Source: CAYQTL01 sp964420405 | GTDB taxonomy: Bacteria > Acidobacteriota > Thermoanaerobaculia > Thermoanaerobaculales > Sulfomarinibacteraceae | NCBI GenBank assembly: GCA_964420405.1 | Contig: CAYQTL010000042.1 | Span: 1-37,844 of the forward strand | Direction: 5' to 3' | Length of the DNA stretch: 37,844 nucleotides | Shown: positions 1-8,709 of the stretch, one piece after another | How the letters are laid out: each line of letters begins with the position of its first letter | How positions within the stretch are numbered: position 1 is the first letter of the stretch | Program-made: the position numbers and the translations under genes | Notes under the pieces: generated by a model | The model's input: the letters and a program-made list of their open reading frames with translations, nothing else | Told to the model about the DNA's origin: nothing | The model's database searches: none

Positions 1-2381
1 CGTTCTTCGAGATGCTCGGCAACTTCTCGTTCGGCGACTACTTCAAGCGCGAGGCGATCCGCTACGCCTGGGACCTGCTGGTGGGCGCCTACGGTCTGCC
101 GGTGGAGCGACTGTGGTTCACGGTCTACACCGACGACGACGAGGCGGCCGAGCTGTGGGCGGAGATCGGCGCGCCGCGGGACCGGATCCTGCGCTTCGGC
201 GAGAAGGACAACTTCTGGTCCATGGGCGAGACCGGGCCGTGCGGGCCGTGCTCGGAGATCCACTTCGACCGCGGCGCCGATCCCACCGCGGCCGGACGCG
301 GCGAGCTGGTCAACGGCGACGGCGACGACATCGTCGAGATCTGGAACCTCGTCTTCATGCAGTACGAGCGCGACGCCGACGGCCGGCTGCATCCACTGCC
401 GCGCCCGTCGATCGACACCGGCGCCGGCCTCGAGCGGCTCGCGGCGGTGCTGCAGGGGGGCGCGACCAACTACGACACCGATCTGTTCCTGCCGATCCTC
501 GGCGCCATCGGGGAGCTCGTCGGCCGCCCGTACGACCCGCGCCACGAGCTCGGCCCGGCCTACCGGGTGATCGCGGACCACGTCCGCGCGACGACGTTCC
601 TGATGACCGACGGCGTGGTGCCGTCCAACGAGGGCCGCGGCTACGTGCTGCGTCGCATCGTCCGTCGGGCGCTGCGCTACGGGCGCAAGCTCGGTCTCGA
701 CGGCGCCTTCCTGCACACGCTGGTACCGACCGTGGTGGAGCTGATGGGGGACGCGTACCCTGAGCTGCGGGAGCGCTCCGATGCGGTGATCCCGCAGCTC
801 GAGCAAGAGGAGGTCCGCTTCGCGCGGACCCTGAACGCGGGCACCGACGTGGCCCAGAAGGAGCTCGAGCGGCTCAAGCGCGCCGGCGAGCCCGCGGTTC
901 CCGGCCGCACCGTGTTCGACCTCTACCAGACCCACGGCATCCCGGTCGAGCTGCTCGAGGAGTTCGCCCAGGAGGAGGGTCTCGTGCTGGATCACGACGG
1001 GTTCGAGGCGGCTCTCGACGCCGAGCGCCGGCGCGGCCAGGCGTCGTGGAAGGGCGACGTCCAGGCCCGCTTCCGGCCGGTCTACGAGGACCTGCTGGAC
1101 AACGGCGTGACGTCGGCGTTCATCGGCTACGAGCAGCTGGAGATGCGCACCGAGGTGGTGGGGCTGGTGGGCGCCGACGGCGAGGTCGCGTCGCTCGGCG
1201 CCGGCGAGAGCGGCGAAGCGGTCCTCGAGGAGACGCCGTTCTACGCCGAGAGCGGCGGCCAGGTGGGCGACACCGGCGAGCTGACCTGGGACGGCGGCCG
1301 GGCGATCGTCACCGACACCCTGCGGCCGCTGGAGGGGTTGATCGTCCACAAGGTGCGGGTCGTCGAGGGCATTCTGCGGGTCAACCGGGAGGTGCTCGCG
1401 AGGGTCACCGAGGGGACCCGGCTCGACACCCAGCGCAATCACACAGCCACCCACCTGCTCCACGCCGCCCTGCGCGAGGTGCTCGGGCCGGCGGCCCAGC
1501 AGGCGGGCTCGCTGGTGGAGCCGGACCGCCTGCGGTTCGACTTCTCCTGGGGCGGCCCGGTGGAGGTCGAGCGGCTCGAGGAGATCGAGCGCCTCGTCAA
1601 CCACGAGATCGTCACCAACCACGGCGTGACCAAGCAGTTCATGCGGATCGACGCGGCCCGCCAGCTCGGCGCCGTGGCGCTGTTCGGCGAGAAGTACGGC
1701 GACACCGTGCGGGTGGTGACGATCGGCGACGGCACCACCTCGCGGGAGCTGTGCGGCGGCTGCCACGTCCAGCGCACCGGCGACATCGGGTTCTTCCGGA
1801 TCGTGACCGAGCGCGGTGTCGCCGCCGGAGTGCGGCGGATCGAGGCGGTGACGGGCCGTGGCGCGGTCGCCTGGGTGCAGCGGCGTGCCCGTCTCGGCGA
1901 CCAGCTCGCGGCCCGCTTCCAGACCTCGTTCGAGCGTCTGCCCGAGGTGGTCGACGCGCGCGAGCGCCGGCTCGCCGAGCTCGAGGAGGAGATCCGCACC
2001 CTCAAGCACCGCCTCGCGTCCGGCGACGGCGGCGGCGAGGTGCGCACCGAGGTATCGGGGGTGCCGGTGCTGAGCCGCAAGGTGCCGGACATGAGCCCGT
2101 CCGACCTGCGCAACCTGGCGGACACCCTGCGCCAGCGGCTCGGCACCGGCGTGGTCGTGCTCGGCATGGAGTCCGACCACAAGGCGACGCTGCTGGTGGC
2201 GGTGACCGACGACGTCCTCGACCGGGTCCACGCCGGCCATCTGGTGCGGGAGCTGGCGCCGCTCGTCGGCGGCCGCGGCGGCGGCCGCCCGAACCTCGCC
2301 CAGGCCGGCGGACCCGACGCGGACAAGCTCGACGACGCCCTCCGGCGAGCCCCCGAGGTGCTGGCCGCGCTGCTCGGCTGA
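1..2381 (+). CDS. alaS: alanyl-tRNA synthetase, 5' end outside window
   Basis: Charges tRNA-Ala with alanine in the cytoplasm and edits mischarged Ser/Gly. The frame is already open at base 3 (FFEMLGNFSFGDYFK, class II motif 2 region); by comparison with E. coli AlaRS roughly 95 N-terminal residues are missing, so the full length would be about 880, the usual size. Visible parts in order: catalytic core with TGPCGPC, tRNA-recognition region, editing domain with zinc motif HTATH (H at 1440 and 1452) and CGGCH (1752-1766), and a C-terminal DHHA1-type domain ending in a Gly-rich GGRGGGRPNLAQAGG. The family usually has CGGTH, so this protein has Cys where Thr is normal, next to the zinc-binding Cys. 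The stop TGA shares its last base with the ATG of the next gene, suggesting translational coupling. Confidence 0.98.
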   Translation, partial: FFEMLGNFSFGDYFKREAIRYAWDLLVGAYGLPVERLWFTVYTDDDEAAELWAEIGAPRDRILRFGEKDNFWSMGETGPCGPCSEIHFDRGADPTAAGRGELVNGDGDDIVEIWNLVFMQYERDADGRLHPLPRPSIDTGAGLERLAAVLQGGATNYDTDLFLPILGAIGELVGRPYDPRHELGPAYRVIADHVRATTFLMTDGVVPSNEGRGYVLRRIVRRALRYGRKLGLDGAFLHTLVPTVVELMGDAYPELRERSDAVIPQLEQEEVRFARTLNAGTDVAQKELERLKRAGEPAVPGRTVFDLYQTHGIPVELLEEFAQEEGLVLDHDGFEAALDAERRRGQASWKGDVQARFRPVYEDLLDNGVTSAFIGYEQLEMRTEVVGLVGADGEVASLGAGESGEAVLEETPFYAESGGQVGDTGELTWDGGRAIVTDTLRPLEGLIVHKVRVVEGILRVNREVLARVTEGTRLDTQRNHTATHLLHAALREVLGPAAQQAGSLVEPDRLRFDFSWGGPVEVERLEEIERLVNHEIVTNHGVTKQFMRIDAARQLGAVALFGEKYGDTVRVVTIGDGTTSRELCGGCHVQRTGDIGFFRIVTERGVAAGVRRIEAVTGRGAVAWVQRRARLGDQLAARFQTSFERLPEVVDARERRLAELEEEIRTLKHRLASGDGGGEVRTEVSGVPVLSRKVPDMSPSDLRNLADTLRQRLGTGVVVLGMESDHKATLLVAVTDDVLDRVHAGHLVRELAPLVGGRGGGRPNLAQAGGPDADKLDDALRRAPEVLAALLG

Positions 2382-3820
2382 TGGCCGACGGCGGTCCCGT
2401 CGACTGGAAGCGCTTCGGTTCCGTCTGGATCCTCGCCGCCGCCGCCTACCTGCTGGCGGCGATGTTCTGGTTCAACGGCCTCAACGACGCCGGCTTCTGG
2501 CCACGCGTCAACCAGCACCGGTTGCAGCTGCAGGCGTGGCTCGGCACGGACATCGTGCTGCCGATCGAGGACGGCACCGGCGTCGGCACCCTCCGGGTGG
2601 ATCCGCGCCTCGACATCACGCCGTACGTCGTCCACACCGTGATGCTCGATCCGCGCGAGGCCGGGTTGATGTCCAACGTGGCCGCGGTGGTGCCCGAGCC
2701 CGGCCGCGAGACGGGCCCGCCGTGGCGTCCCGCGCAGGGCCGCGAGGGCGGCGCCGGCGAGGGGACCGCCACCGCCCACGTCGGCATGCCGCTCGGCCCG
2801 GCGCTGCTGCTGGCGCCGTTCGAGCCGCTGATGGGCGGGGGTGGGGGCGCCCAGTGGGTGAGCGCCCTGGTTGCGGGGCTGGCGGTGGCCGGGATCGACG
2901 CGCTGGCGCCGCTGTGGCTCGGCCTGCTGGCCGCGGGCGGTGCGGTGCTGCGGCACCTGCCGCGGGCGGAGGTGCTGGTCGTCGCCGCGGCCGGGTCCGG
3001 CCTCGTCTTCGTGGCTCCCGACGGCGGCTCGCCCATGTTCGCCCACGTGGCGGCGGTGGCGTGCCTGACCCTCGGCCTGCTGGCAGCCGCCCGCGGGCGG
3101 ACGGTGCTCGCCGGGCTCGGCTGGGGCCTGGCGATCGTGTGCCGGCCGCCGACCCTGCTGGCGGCGCCCCTGGTGGTCGCGCTGCTGCTGCGGGCCCGTT
3201 CCCGGGAGCGCGGCCCGGCGCCTGCCCTGGCAGGTCTCGCCGCGTTCCCCGCGATCCTCGTGGGCGCCCACGCCGTGCTCAACCAGCTCCGGTTCGGCTC
3301 GCCCCTCGACTTCGGATACGCCTACATGCTGACGCCGCCGTGGCTGCTGGAGCGGATGCGCGAGCTCGGCCAGCTCGGCCTCGCACACCTGCCGCGCAAC
3401 CTCTGGTACCTGTTCGTGCAGCCGCCGGTGGCCGTGATGGAGGAGGGGACGGGCCGGATGGCCTTCCCGTACCTCGCGAGCGATCCGATGGGCATGGGCC
3501 TCCTGTTCGTGACGCCGGCAGCGCTCGCCGCGCTCGCGACCCTGCTGCCGGCGGTCCGCCGGTCGCGCCTGGTGGCGTGGGGCTGGCTCGCCCTCGGCGC
3601 CACCGCGGTGCCGGCGCTGCTGTACTTCAACACCGGCTGGGTCCAGTGGGGCGGGCGGTTCCTGCTCGACGGCTGGCCGATGTGGATGCTGCTGATCGCG
3701 GCCGGAATGGCGGCCCTGCCGCGGGCTCTCGGCGCGGTGCTGGCGGTGGCGTCGGTCGTGACCGTCGGCTGGGGTGCCGTCGCGATCCTGGCGGGAGCGT
3801 GGCCGGCGTGCTGCATGTGA
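2381..3820 (+). CDS. multi-pass membrane protein, GT-C glycosyltransferase-like
   Basis: A 479-residue integral membrane protein starting at an ATG that overlaps the alaS stop by one base. It opens with a short cytoplasmic stretch and a hydrophobic segment (VWILAAAAYLLAAMFWFNGL). A roughly 150-residue non-membrane region follows, and then about eight more hydrophobic segments. Near the C-terminus, NTGWVQWGGRFLLDGWP resembles the Q-x-G-x-R-x-x-L-D-x-x-P signature seen in many bacterial GT-C/PMT-like membrane proteins. I infer a lipid-linked sugar transferase or a surface glycan role; the acceptor and donor cannot be told. An ordinary uncharacterised membrane protein is the alternative. The neighbour 28 bases downstream is of the same general class, so the two may work together. 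Confidence 0.8.
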   Translation: MADGGPVDWKRFGSVWILAAAAYLLAAMFWFNGLNDAGFWPRVNQHRLQLQAWLGTDIVLPIEDGTGVGTLRVDPRLDITPYVVHTVMLDPREAGLMSNVAAVVPEPGRETGPPWRPAQGREGGAGEGTATAHVGMPLGPALLLAPFEPLMGGGGGAQWVSALVAGLAVAGIDALAPLWLGLLAAGGAVLRHLPRAEVLVVAAAGSGLVFVAPDGGSPMFAHVAAVACLTLGLLAAARGRTVLAGLGWGLAIVCRPPTLLAAPLVVALLLRARSRERGPAPALAGLAAFPAILVGAHAVLNQLRFGSPLDFGYAYMLTPPWLLERMRELGQLGLAHLPRNLWYLFVQPPVAVMEEGTGRMAFPYLASDPMGMGLLFVTPAALAALATLLPAVRRSRLVAWGWLALGATAVPALLYFNTGWVQWGGRFLLDGWPMWMLLIAAGMAALPRALGAVLAVASVVTVGWGAVAILAGAWPACCM

Positions 3821-3848
3821 GCGCCGCCGCCTGCCTGGGAGTCGCGCG

Positions 3849-5615
3849 GTGAGCGGCGCGGCGGGCGAGGTCCGCTGCCGGTGGCTGGTGGTCGCGTCGG
3901 CGCTGCTCCTCGCCGCCTGCAGCCTCGCCGCCTGGTACGTGGGTGCGGAGCGGACCATCTACAGGGACGACCACATCGCGTACTGGTCGCTGTCGGAGGA
4001 CCTCGCGCGGGTGGCCCGCCTCGAGCCCCTGCGCGCCGCCGGCGCGGTCGTGCGATCGGTGCCCGAGCGCGAGCTGAACCTGCTGCCGGCGGTGCCCGTG
4101 GCGGCCGGGATGCTGGCCGCCGGGACCTCCCGCTCCGCGTACGTCCTGCTGGTGATGGCTCTGTACGCCGTGCCCGCCGTGCTCGCGGTGGCGTGGGTCG
4201 CCGCCACGGCTGCCGGGACGCCGGCGGCCGCCCGCGCCGCGCCCGTCGCGACGGCCGCGCTGGTGCTGTGGCTGCCAGCCTTCTTCCAGCCGGTGCTGCT
4301 GGGCTACCTGGATGCCGGCGGGATGGTGCTCTCGGCTCTGGCGTGGGTCGGGTACCTGAAGGCATCGGGCCGCGGTCCGGGCTGGCGCGGATGGGCCGTG
4401 GCCGGCGGCGGCGCGGCGGCGCTGGCGGCCCTCTTCAGGCGCTGGTACGGGATCGGCGCCGCCGGCTTCCTGGCGGCGGTGGCGGTGGACGGCGCGGTGC
4501 GCGTCCTCGCGGCGCGGCGCGGAGGTCGGGCGGCGGCCGGGGCCCCGGCGGCCGTCACCCTCGGCACTGCGGCTGTCGCGCTCGTCGCGATGGCTGCGCA
4601 GCGGCTGGCGGCCATCGCCTCGACCGACTACGGCGACGCCTTCGCCGCCTGGAACCGGACCTCCGCCGCCGGCGACCTCGTGGCCGTCCTCGACCGGTTC
4701 GGCGTGCTGCCGGTCGCGATGCTGCTGATCCTGGGCGGCGCGGCTCTCGCGGGCGCGGCCCGCCGCCCGGTGCTGCTTCTCGGGCTCCAGTCGGCGGTGT
4801 CCTGGGTGCTCTTCCATCGCATCCAGGACCCGTCGCCCCAGCACTGGTACCTGTGGCTGCCGTGGCTGCTGGCGGTGTCGGCGGTCGGCCTGGGCGGCAT
4901 CGTCGCGCGCCTTCGCCCCTCGCGGGCGCGGATCGCGATCGCTGCGGTGCTGGCGGGGGGGGGGCTGGTGTCGGCCGCGGCGGTGGTGGCCGGACCCGGG
5001 CCGTCCGCGGGCCGCCCGGGCCCCCTCGGTGACGTCCGCCTGCGGCCGACCGTGCGCAACGACCTCGACGAGATCCGGCGCCTGCTCGAGGTGCTCGACG
5101 GCCGGCTGCGCGAGCGGCCCGGACCGGTGTACGTCCTCGCCGCGTCGGGGCCCGTCACCGACACCTCGCTCGGCCTCGCGAACCTCTCCCTCGGCGGATC
5201 CTGGTTCGCGCCGCGATGGATCCTCGGCTCGGCCCACGTCGATCGCCGCGACGGCTTCCCGGACCGTCTGCTGGCGGCGCGGTACGTGGTGCTGCCGCTG
5301 CCGGTGCAGGTGCCCCGTCCGCCGGTCCACAACCGGGTCGTGGTCGAGTCGGCCGCCCAGATCGTCGCCGGCACGGGCGTCGGCGCGGCGTTCCGTCCGG
5401 CGCCGGAGCGGTTCCAGCTCGACGGCGGGGTGGTGGTGGGTCTGTGGGAGCGGGTCCGGCCCCATGCCGTGGCCGAGGTCGCGACCCTGGAGGCCGCGCT
5501 GCGGAGCTGGTACCCGGACCGCCCGTTCATCTGGCAGGCGCCACCGCCCACAGGGGCGCGGCGGGAGTCGCCACAGCCGCAGTATGATGCCGCTCTCGAA
5601 AGGAGTGCGAGATGA
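3849..5615 (+). CDS. multi-pass membrane protein, GT-C-like
   Basis: 588 residues from a GTG preceded by GGGAG seven bases upstream; the longer open frame starting at 3774 lies inside the previous gene and is not needed. The first membrane segment (LVVASALLLAACSLAAWYV) is followed by an acidic motif RDDHIAYW in the first external loop, where GT-C glycosyltransferases carry their catalytic Asp. About ten hydrophobic segments occupy residues 15-400. The last 190 residues form a soluble, probably extracytoplasmic domain. This matches the architecture of GT39/ArnT-like enzymes, but I do not recognise a specific family. The stop overlaps the lemA start by four bases (ATGA), so translation is probably coupled. 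Confidence 0.8.
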   Translation: MSGAAGEVRCRWLVVASALLLAACSLAAWYVGAERTIYRDDHIAYWSLSEDLARVARLEPLRAAGAVVRSVPERELNLLPAVPVAAGMLAAGTSRSAYVLLVMALYAVPAVLAVAWVAATAAGTPAAARAAPVATAALVLWLPAFFQPVLLGYLDAGGMVLSALAWVGYLKASGRGPGWRGWAVAGGGAAALAALFRRWYGIGAAGFLAAVAVDGAVRVLAARRGGRAAAGAPAAVTLGTAAVALVAMAAQRLAAIASTDYGDAFAAWNRTSAAGDLVAVLDRFGVLPVAMLLILGGAALAGAARRPVLLLGLQSAVSWVLFHRIQDPSPQHWYLWLPWLLAVSAVGLGGIVARLRPSRARIAIAAVLAGGGLVSAAAVVAGPGPSAGRPGPLGDVRLRPTVRNDLDEIRRLLEVLDGRLRERPGPVYVLAASGPVTDTSLGLANLSLGGSWFAPRWILGSAHVDRRDGFPDRLLAARYVVLPLPVQVPRPPVHNRVVVESAAQIVAGTGVGAAFRPAPERFQLDGGVVVGLWERVRPHAVAEVATLEAALRSWYPDRPFIWQAPPPTGARRESPQPQYDAALERSAR

Positions 5616-6202
5616 AGGCGACAGCCATCGGGTGCGCGGTCCTGCTGGTGGTGGTGGTCGGCCTGACGGTGCTCGTCGGCGTCGGCGGCTACAACCGCCT
5701 GGTGGGCCTCGAGGAAGGGGCGTCGGAGGCGTGGGCGCAGGTCGAGAACGCCTACCAGCGCCGCGCCGACCTGATCCCCAACCTGGTCGAGACGGTCCGG
5801 GGCGCCGCCGACTTCGAACGCGACACCCTGACCCGGGTCGTCGAGGCCCGCGCCCGCGTCGGCCAGGTCACCGTGGAGGGCCTGCCCGACGACGCCGAGC
5901 TCGAGCGTTTCCAGCAGGCCCAGGGCGAGCTGTCCAGCGCCCTGTCACGGCTCCTGGTGGTGGTCGAGCAGTACCCCCAGCTGACCGCCACCCAGGCGTT
6001 CCGGGACCTGCAGGTACAGCTCGAGGGGACCGAGAACCGCATCGCCGTCGAGCGCCGCCGGTACAACGAGGTGGTGAGGGGGTACAACACCACGCGGCGG
6101 AGGTTCCCGACCGTGCTCGTGGCGTCCTGGATGGGCTTCGAGGAGCGGCCCTACTTCGAGGCCGTCGAGGGCGCCGAGACGGTGCCGCAGGTGGAGTTCT
6201 AG
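5612..6202 (+). CDS. LemA family protein
   Basis: 196 residues, the normal LemA length. A single N-terminal membrane anchor (residues 5-26) is followed by the family core NAYQRRADLIPNLVETVRG and a long helical bundle with RARVGQV. LemA proteins are inner-membrane proteins with a periplasmic or extracytoplasmic helical domain; their biochemical role is not settled. The next two genes encode TPM-domain proteins, and the lemA-TPM-TPM order recurs in many bacteria, which suggests a common membrane-associated function. The start ATG overlaps the stop of the upstream GT-C-like gene in an ATGA junction. Confidence 0.95.
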   Translation: MKATAIGCAVLLVVVVGLTVLVGVGGYNRLVGLEEGASEAWAQVENAYQRRADLIPNLVETVRGAADFERDTLTRVVEARARVGQVTVEGLPDDAELERFQQAQGELSSALSRLLVVVEQYPQLTATQAFRDLQVQLEGTENRIAVERRRYNEVVRGYNTTRRRFPTVLVASWMGFEERPYFEAVEGAETVPQVEF

Positions 6203-6411
6203 CGGATCACCGCTGCGAGGGCGGAGGACGCGGAGATGGAAAGAGACAGGCTGACTCTGGGGATCATCGTCGCCGCGGCGGCGTGCGGTTCGAGTCGGCT
6301 GCCGACCTCCTCGTCGTCGCCTCCCGGACCGTGTCTCGGTGATCGCCGCGCTCGCTGCGGTGCATCGACGTGTCGGTCCACGGACCCGGGTCAGGTGCAG
6401 GAAGGTCGACC

Positions 6412-7062
6412 GTGGTGCGGGCGATCCTGACCGGCGCGGAGCTGGCTCGGGTCGAGGCCGCCGTGGCCGAGGCCGAGCGGCGGACCTCCGGCGAGATCGT
6501 GCCGTACGTCGTCGCCGCCTGCGACGACTACGACGACGCCGCCTGGAAGGGGGCGCTGCTGGCGGCGGTCGGCGGGGCGGCGCTGGCCGCGCTGCTCCAC
6601 TGGCTGGCCGGCGCGTGGGGCGGTCTGGAGGGGTGGATGCTGGGGGGGGCGGCGGCCGGCGCCGCGATCGGATGGGTCGCCGCCAGGACCGTGCCGGCCC
6701 TGCGGCGCTCACTGGTGCCCGAGGCGGTCCTCGACCTTCGGGCCCGCCGTCGCGCGATGGTGGCGTTTGTCGACGAGGAGCTCTTTGACACCCGCGATCG
6801 CACCGGCATCCTGCTGTTCGTCGCCCTCTTCGAGCATCGTGTGGTGGTGCTCGGCGACGCCGGCATCAACCGGGCGGTCCGGCAGGAGGCGTGGGACGGA
6901 ATCGTCGCCGAGCTGCGTGCCGGCATCCGTGCAGGAAGGCTCGCCGACGCCCTGGTCGCTGCCGTCTCCGCCTGCGGCGCCCTGCTCGAGGCGCACCGGG
7001 TCGAGATCCGGCCCGACGACGCCGACGAGCTGCCCGACGCGCCGCGGATCCGGGAGCGCTGA
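6412..7062 (+). CDS. TPM-domain membrane protein
   Basis: 216 residues starting at GTG 6412, chosen because AGGAAGG lies eight bases upstream; an earlier in-frame GTG at 6370 has no such site. The N-terminal part (LTGAELARVEAAVAEAE then TSGEIVPYVV) and the later part (RDRTGILLFVALFEHRVVVL, then INRAVRQEAW) form a TPM fold. Two membrane segments (about residues 45-65 and 75-95) are inserted between them, an arrangement typical of the YgcG-related partner in lemA clusters. TPM domains are proposed phosphatase or repair-associated modules, but function here is unknown. The 209-base gap after lemA contains a small open frame at 6236-6430 that I do not believe. Confidence 0.88.
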   Translation: MVRAILTGAELARVEAAVAEAERRTSGEIVPYVVAACDDYDDAAWKGALLAAVGGAALAALLHWLAGAWGGLEGWMLGGAAAGAAIGWVAARTVPALRRSLVPEAVLDLRARRRAMVAFVDEELFDTRDRTGILLFVALFEHRVVVLGDAGINRAVRQEAWDGIVAELRAGIRAGRLADALVAAVSACGALLEAHRVEIRPDDADELPDAPRIRER

Positions 7063-7063
7063 G

Positions 7064-7960
7064 GTGCGCGTCCGTCGGCCGCTGTGCGTGCTGGTCCTCG
7101 CCGCGGCGTTCGCGGCGACGGCCGTGGCGGCGTTCGAGGTGCCGCGTCTGGAGCGCCGGGTCACCGACCTCGCCGAGCTGATGAGCGCCGCCGCCGTCGC
7201 CCGTCTGGAGGCGGACCTCGAGCGGCTCGAGCGCGAGACCGGGGCGCAGGTGGCGGTGCTCACGGTGCCGTCCCTCGGCGTCGTGCCGATCGAGGACGCC
7301 GCGATTCGCGTCGCCGAAGCGTGGCGGTTGGGTCGGGCGGCCGAGGACGACGGCGTCCTGCTGCTGATCGCCCGTGACGAGCGGCGTATCCGGATCGAGG
7401 TCGGCTACGGCCTCGAGCCGGTGCTGACCGACGCCGAGAGCGGGCGGATCATCGACAACGTCCTGCGGCCGGCGTTCCGGGCGGGCGACTTCGCAGGCGG
7501 CATCGAGCGGGCGGTTGCGGTGATCGGCGCCGAGATCCGGGGTACCGGCACGGCGCCCGTGGGACCTGAAGGGGAGGGCATGACCGCTCCCCAGGGTGCG
7601 GTCGCGATCCTGGTCTTCCTGCTGGTGGTGGGGGTCTTCTCCGTCGCCGGGGTGCTCACCCGTGGCTGCATGGGCTGGTTCATGTACCTGTTCCTGCTGC
7701 CGTTCTGGTGGGGGTTCGCGGGCGGGTTCCTGGGCGCGAAGGCGGCAGCGGTGGTGGCCGTGGCGTGGCTGGTGCTGTACCCGATCGCGCGCACCTGGCT
7801 GTGGCGCTCGGGCGCGGGGAAGCGGTTCCGGACCGCCCACCCGGGCTGGGTCGTGGTATCGGGCGGCTCCCGGGGCGGCGGACTCTCGTCGGGCGGTTTC
7901 GGCGGGTTCTCGGGGGGCGGTGGATCGTTCGGCGGCGGCGGCGCGTCCGGCGGCTGGTAG
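7064..7960 (+). CDS. secreted/membrane TPM-domain protein, YgcG-like
   Basis: 298 residues from GTG 7064, one base after the previous stop. A signal peptide (VLVLAAAFAATAVAAF) is followed by a TPM domain with the typical LMSAAAVARLEADLERLERETGAQVAVL opening region (described here in pieces: LMSAAAVARLEADL, then GAQVAVLTV) and DGVLLLIARDERRIRIEVGYGLE. Two or three membrane segments lie at about residues 180-245. The last 40 residues are almost only Gly and Ser (SGGFGGFSGGGGSFGGGGAS), a hallmark of YgcG-type proteins. It likely sits in the envelope with the TPM domain outside the cytoplasmic membrane and acts with LemA and the preceding TPM protein. Confidence 0.93.
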   Translation: MRVRRPLCVLVLAAAFAATAVAAFEVPRLERRVTDLAELMSAAAVARLEADLERLERETGAQVAVLTVPSLGVVPIEDAAIRVAEAWRLGRAAEDDGVLLLIARDERRIRIEVGYGLEPVLTDAESGRIIDNVLRPAFRAGDFAGGIERAVAVIGAEIRGTGTAPVGPEGEGMTAPQGAVAILVFLLVVGVFSVAGVLTRGCMGWFMYLFLLPFWWGFAGGFLGAKAAAVVAVAWLVLYPIARTWLWRSGAGKRFRTAHPGWVVVSGGSRGGGLSSGGFGGFSGGGGSFGGGGASGGW

Positions 7961-8114
7961 CCCGCCGCGTCGCCGGAGGGCCTGCCGTCGGAACGCGTGG
8001 CGCCGGTCTCCGGGCGGGCAGGAGGCCCTCGATGCCGTACCGCCCCCGCGGTTGCCGGCCCCCGCCGGGCCCACGCCGCGCGGTGCGACGTCCGGCGGCG
8101 ACCGACGTCCCGAG
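7961..8114. other. convergent intergenic spacer
   Basis: The plus-strand lemA cluster and the minus-strand operon meet here. I see GC-rich inverted segments but no convincing terminator with a T-tract and no gene. Confidence 0.5.
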
Positions 8115-8414
8115 CTACTCCAGCTCGATCTCGAGACCTCCGGCGACCGACGCGACCAGGTTGTACAGCAGCGCGCCGACCATCGCGAAGAGGAACCCGA
8201 CGATGCCGTAGAAGACCGGCATGACGATCACCGCCCCGATCCCGAACAGCAGGCCGATCGCCGCGCCCTCTCCGCTTCCCTCGGACATGCTGCCGAGCGC
8301 GCCCCCGACGACGGCGAACAGCGAGAAGAACAGGCCGATGAGGAACCCCATCCCGGCGTACAGGATCCCGGCCACCTTGCCGGCTGAAAGCACTCCGATG
8401 CGTTTCAGGACCAT
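8115..8414 (-). CDS. small conserved membrane protein
   Basis: 99 residues from ATG 8414, with GAGGAG seven bases upstream. It begins MVLKRIGVLSAGKVAGILYA and contains three hydrophobic segments (about residues 12-38, 48-72 and 72-92), ending in GGLEIELE. I recognise this as a recurrent bacterial hypothetical membrane protein type (start -RIG-x-x-SAGK-, end GG-x-E-I-E-x-E) but know no function. It is the last gene of the minus-strand block that begins with prpD. The open frame upstream to 8696 crosses an assembly gap and is not part of this gene. Confidence 0.82.
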   Translation of the reverse strand: MVLKRIGVLSAGKVAGILYAGMGFLIGLFFSLFAVVGGALGSMSEGSGEGAAIGLLFGIGAVIVMPVFYGIVGFLFAMVGALLYNLVASVAGGLEIELE

Positions 8415-8554
8415 GGTCAGCTCCTCGTGTGGTCTCTGGCTCGGGCCGAGCCCAGGATACCGGCGTCCCGCGGGATCCGCGCGGCGACCCGCGATGAGGA
8501 CAACGGCGGCGGCCACGGCGCCCGCCCGTGGGCGACCGCGATCGCCCCGCCCTC

Positions 8555-8674
8555 CCGCGTCCGTNNNNNNNNNNNNNNNNNNNNNNNNNNNNNNNNNNNN
8601 NNNNNNNNNNNNNNNNNNNNNNNNNNNNNNNNNNNNNNNNNNNNNNNNNNNNNNNNNNNNNNNNCCGCGTCCGT
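8555..8674. repeat. period-6 CGNNYC repeat truncated by assembly gap
   Basis: The ten bases CCGCGTCCGT stand both immediately left (8555-8564) and immediately right (8665-8674) of the N-run, and occur again at 12266-12275. They fit the CGNNYC hexamer pattern of the other two arrays in this window, so the assembly probably broke inside such an array. Confidence 0.6.
8565..8664. other. assembly gap, 100 N
   Basis: Exactly 100 N, a conventional placeholder of unknown true length. Anything spanning it (the open frames between 8417 and 8696) cannot be read reliably. Confidence 0.99.
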
Positions 8675-8696
8675 GCCGCAACAGGGTCAGCGGCAT
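8665..8696 (-). CDS. possible start of a histidine-phosphatase gene, cut by the gap
   Basis: Thirteen bases after the aconitase stop an ATG (8696) opens a frame reading MPLTLLRHGR before it enters the N-run. The LLRHG motif is the N-terminal catalytic signature of the phosphoglycerate-mutase-like histidine phosphatases. Beyond the gap one frame contains VAHG and stops at 8417, three bases before the next start, as expected for the tail of a gene in the same operon. Against it, the sequence at the gap fits the intergenic hexamer array, and there is no good ribosome site. It could be chance. Confidence 0.3.
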
Positions 8697-8709
8697 CGAC
8701 AGGGGCCGG

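Noticed and set aside
1439..3958. 839-codon open frame on the minus strand
   Set aside because: Antisense to alaS and the membrane protein; Arg/Gln/His-rich low complexity from GC bias, no start site or domain.
6236..6430. 64-codon ORF between lemA and TPM
   Set aside because: Ser/Cys/Arg-rich, starts within a purine-rich repeat, overlaps the TPM start; no homology recognised.
8417..8696. One continuous histidine phosphatase across the gap
   Set aside because: Closing the gap at the shared ten bases does not put the head frame and the VAHG tail frame together; true gap length is unknown.
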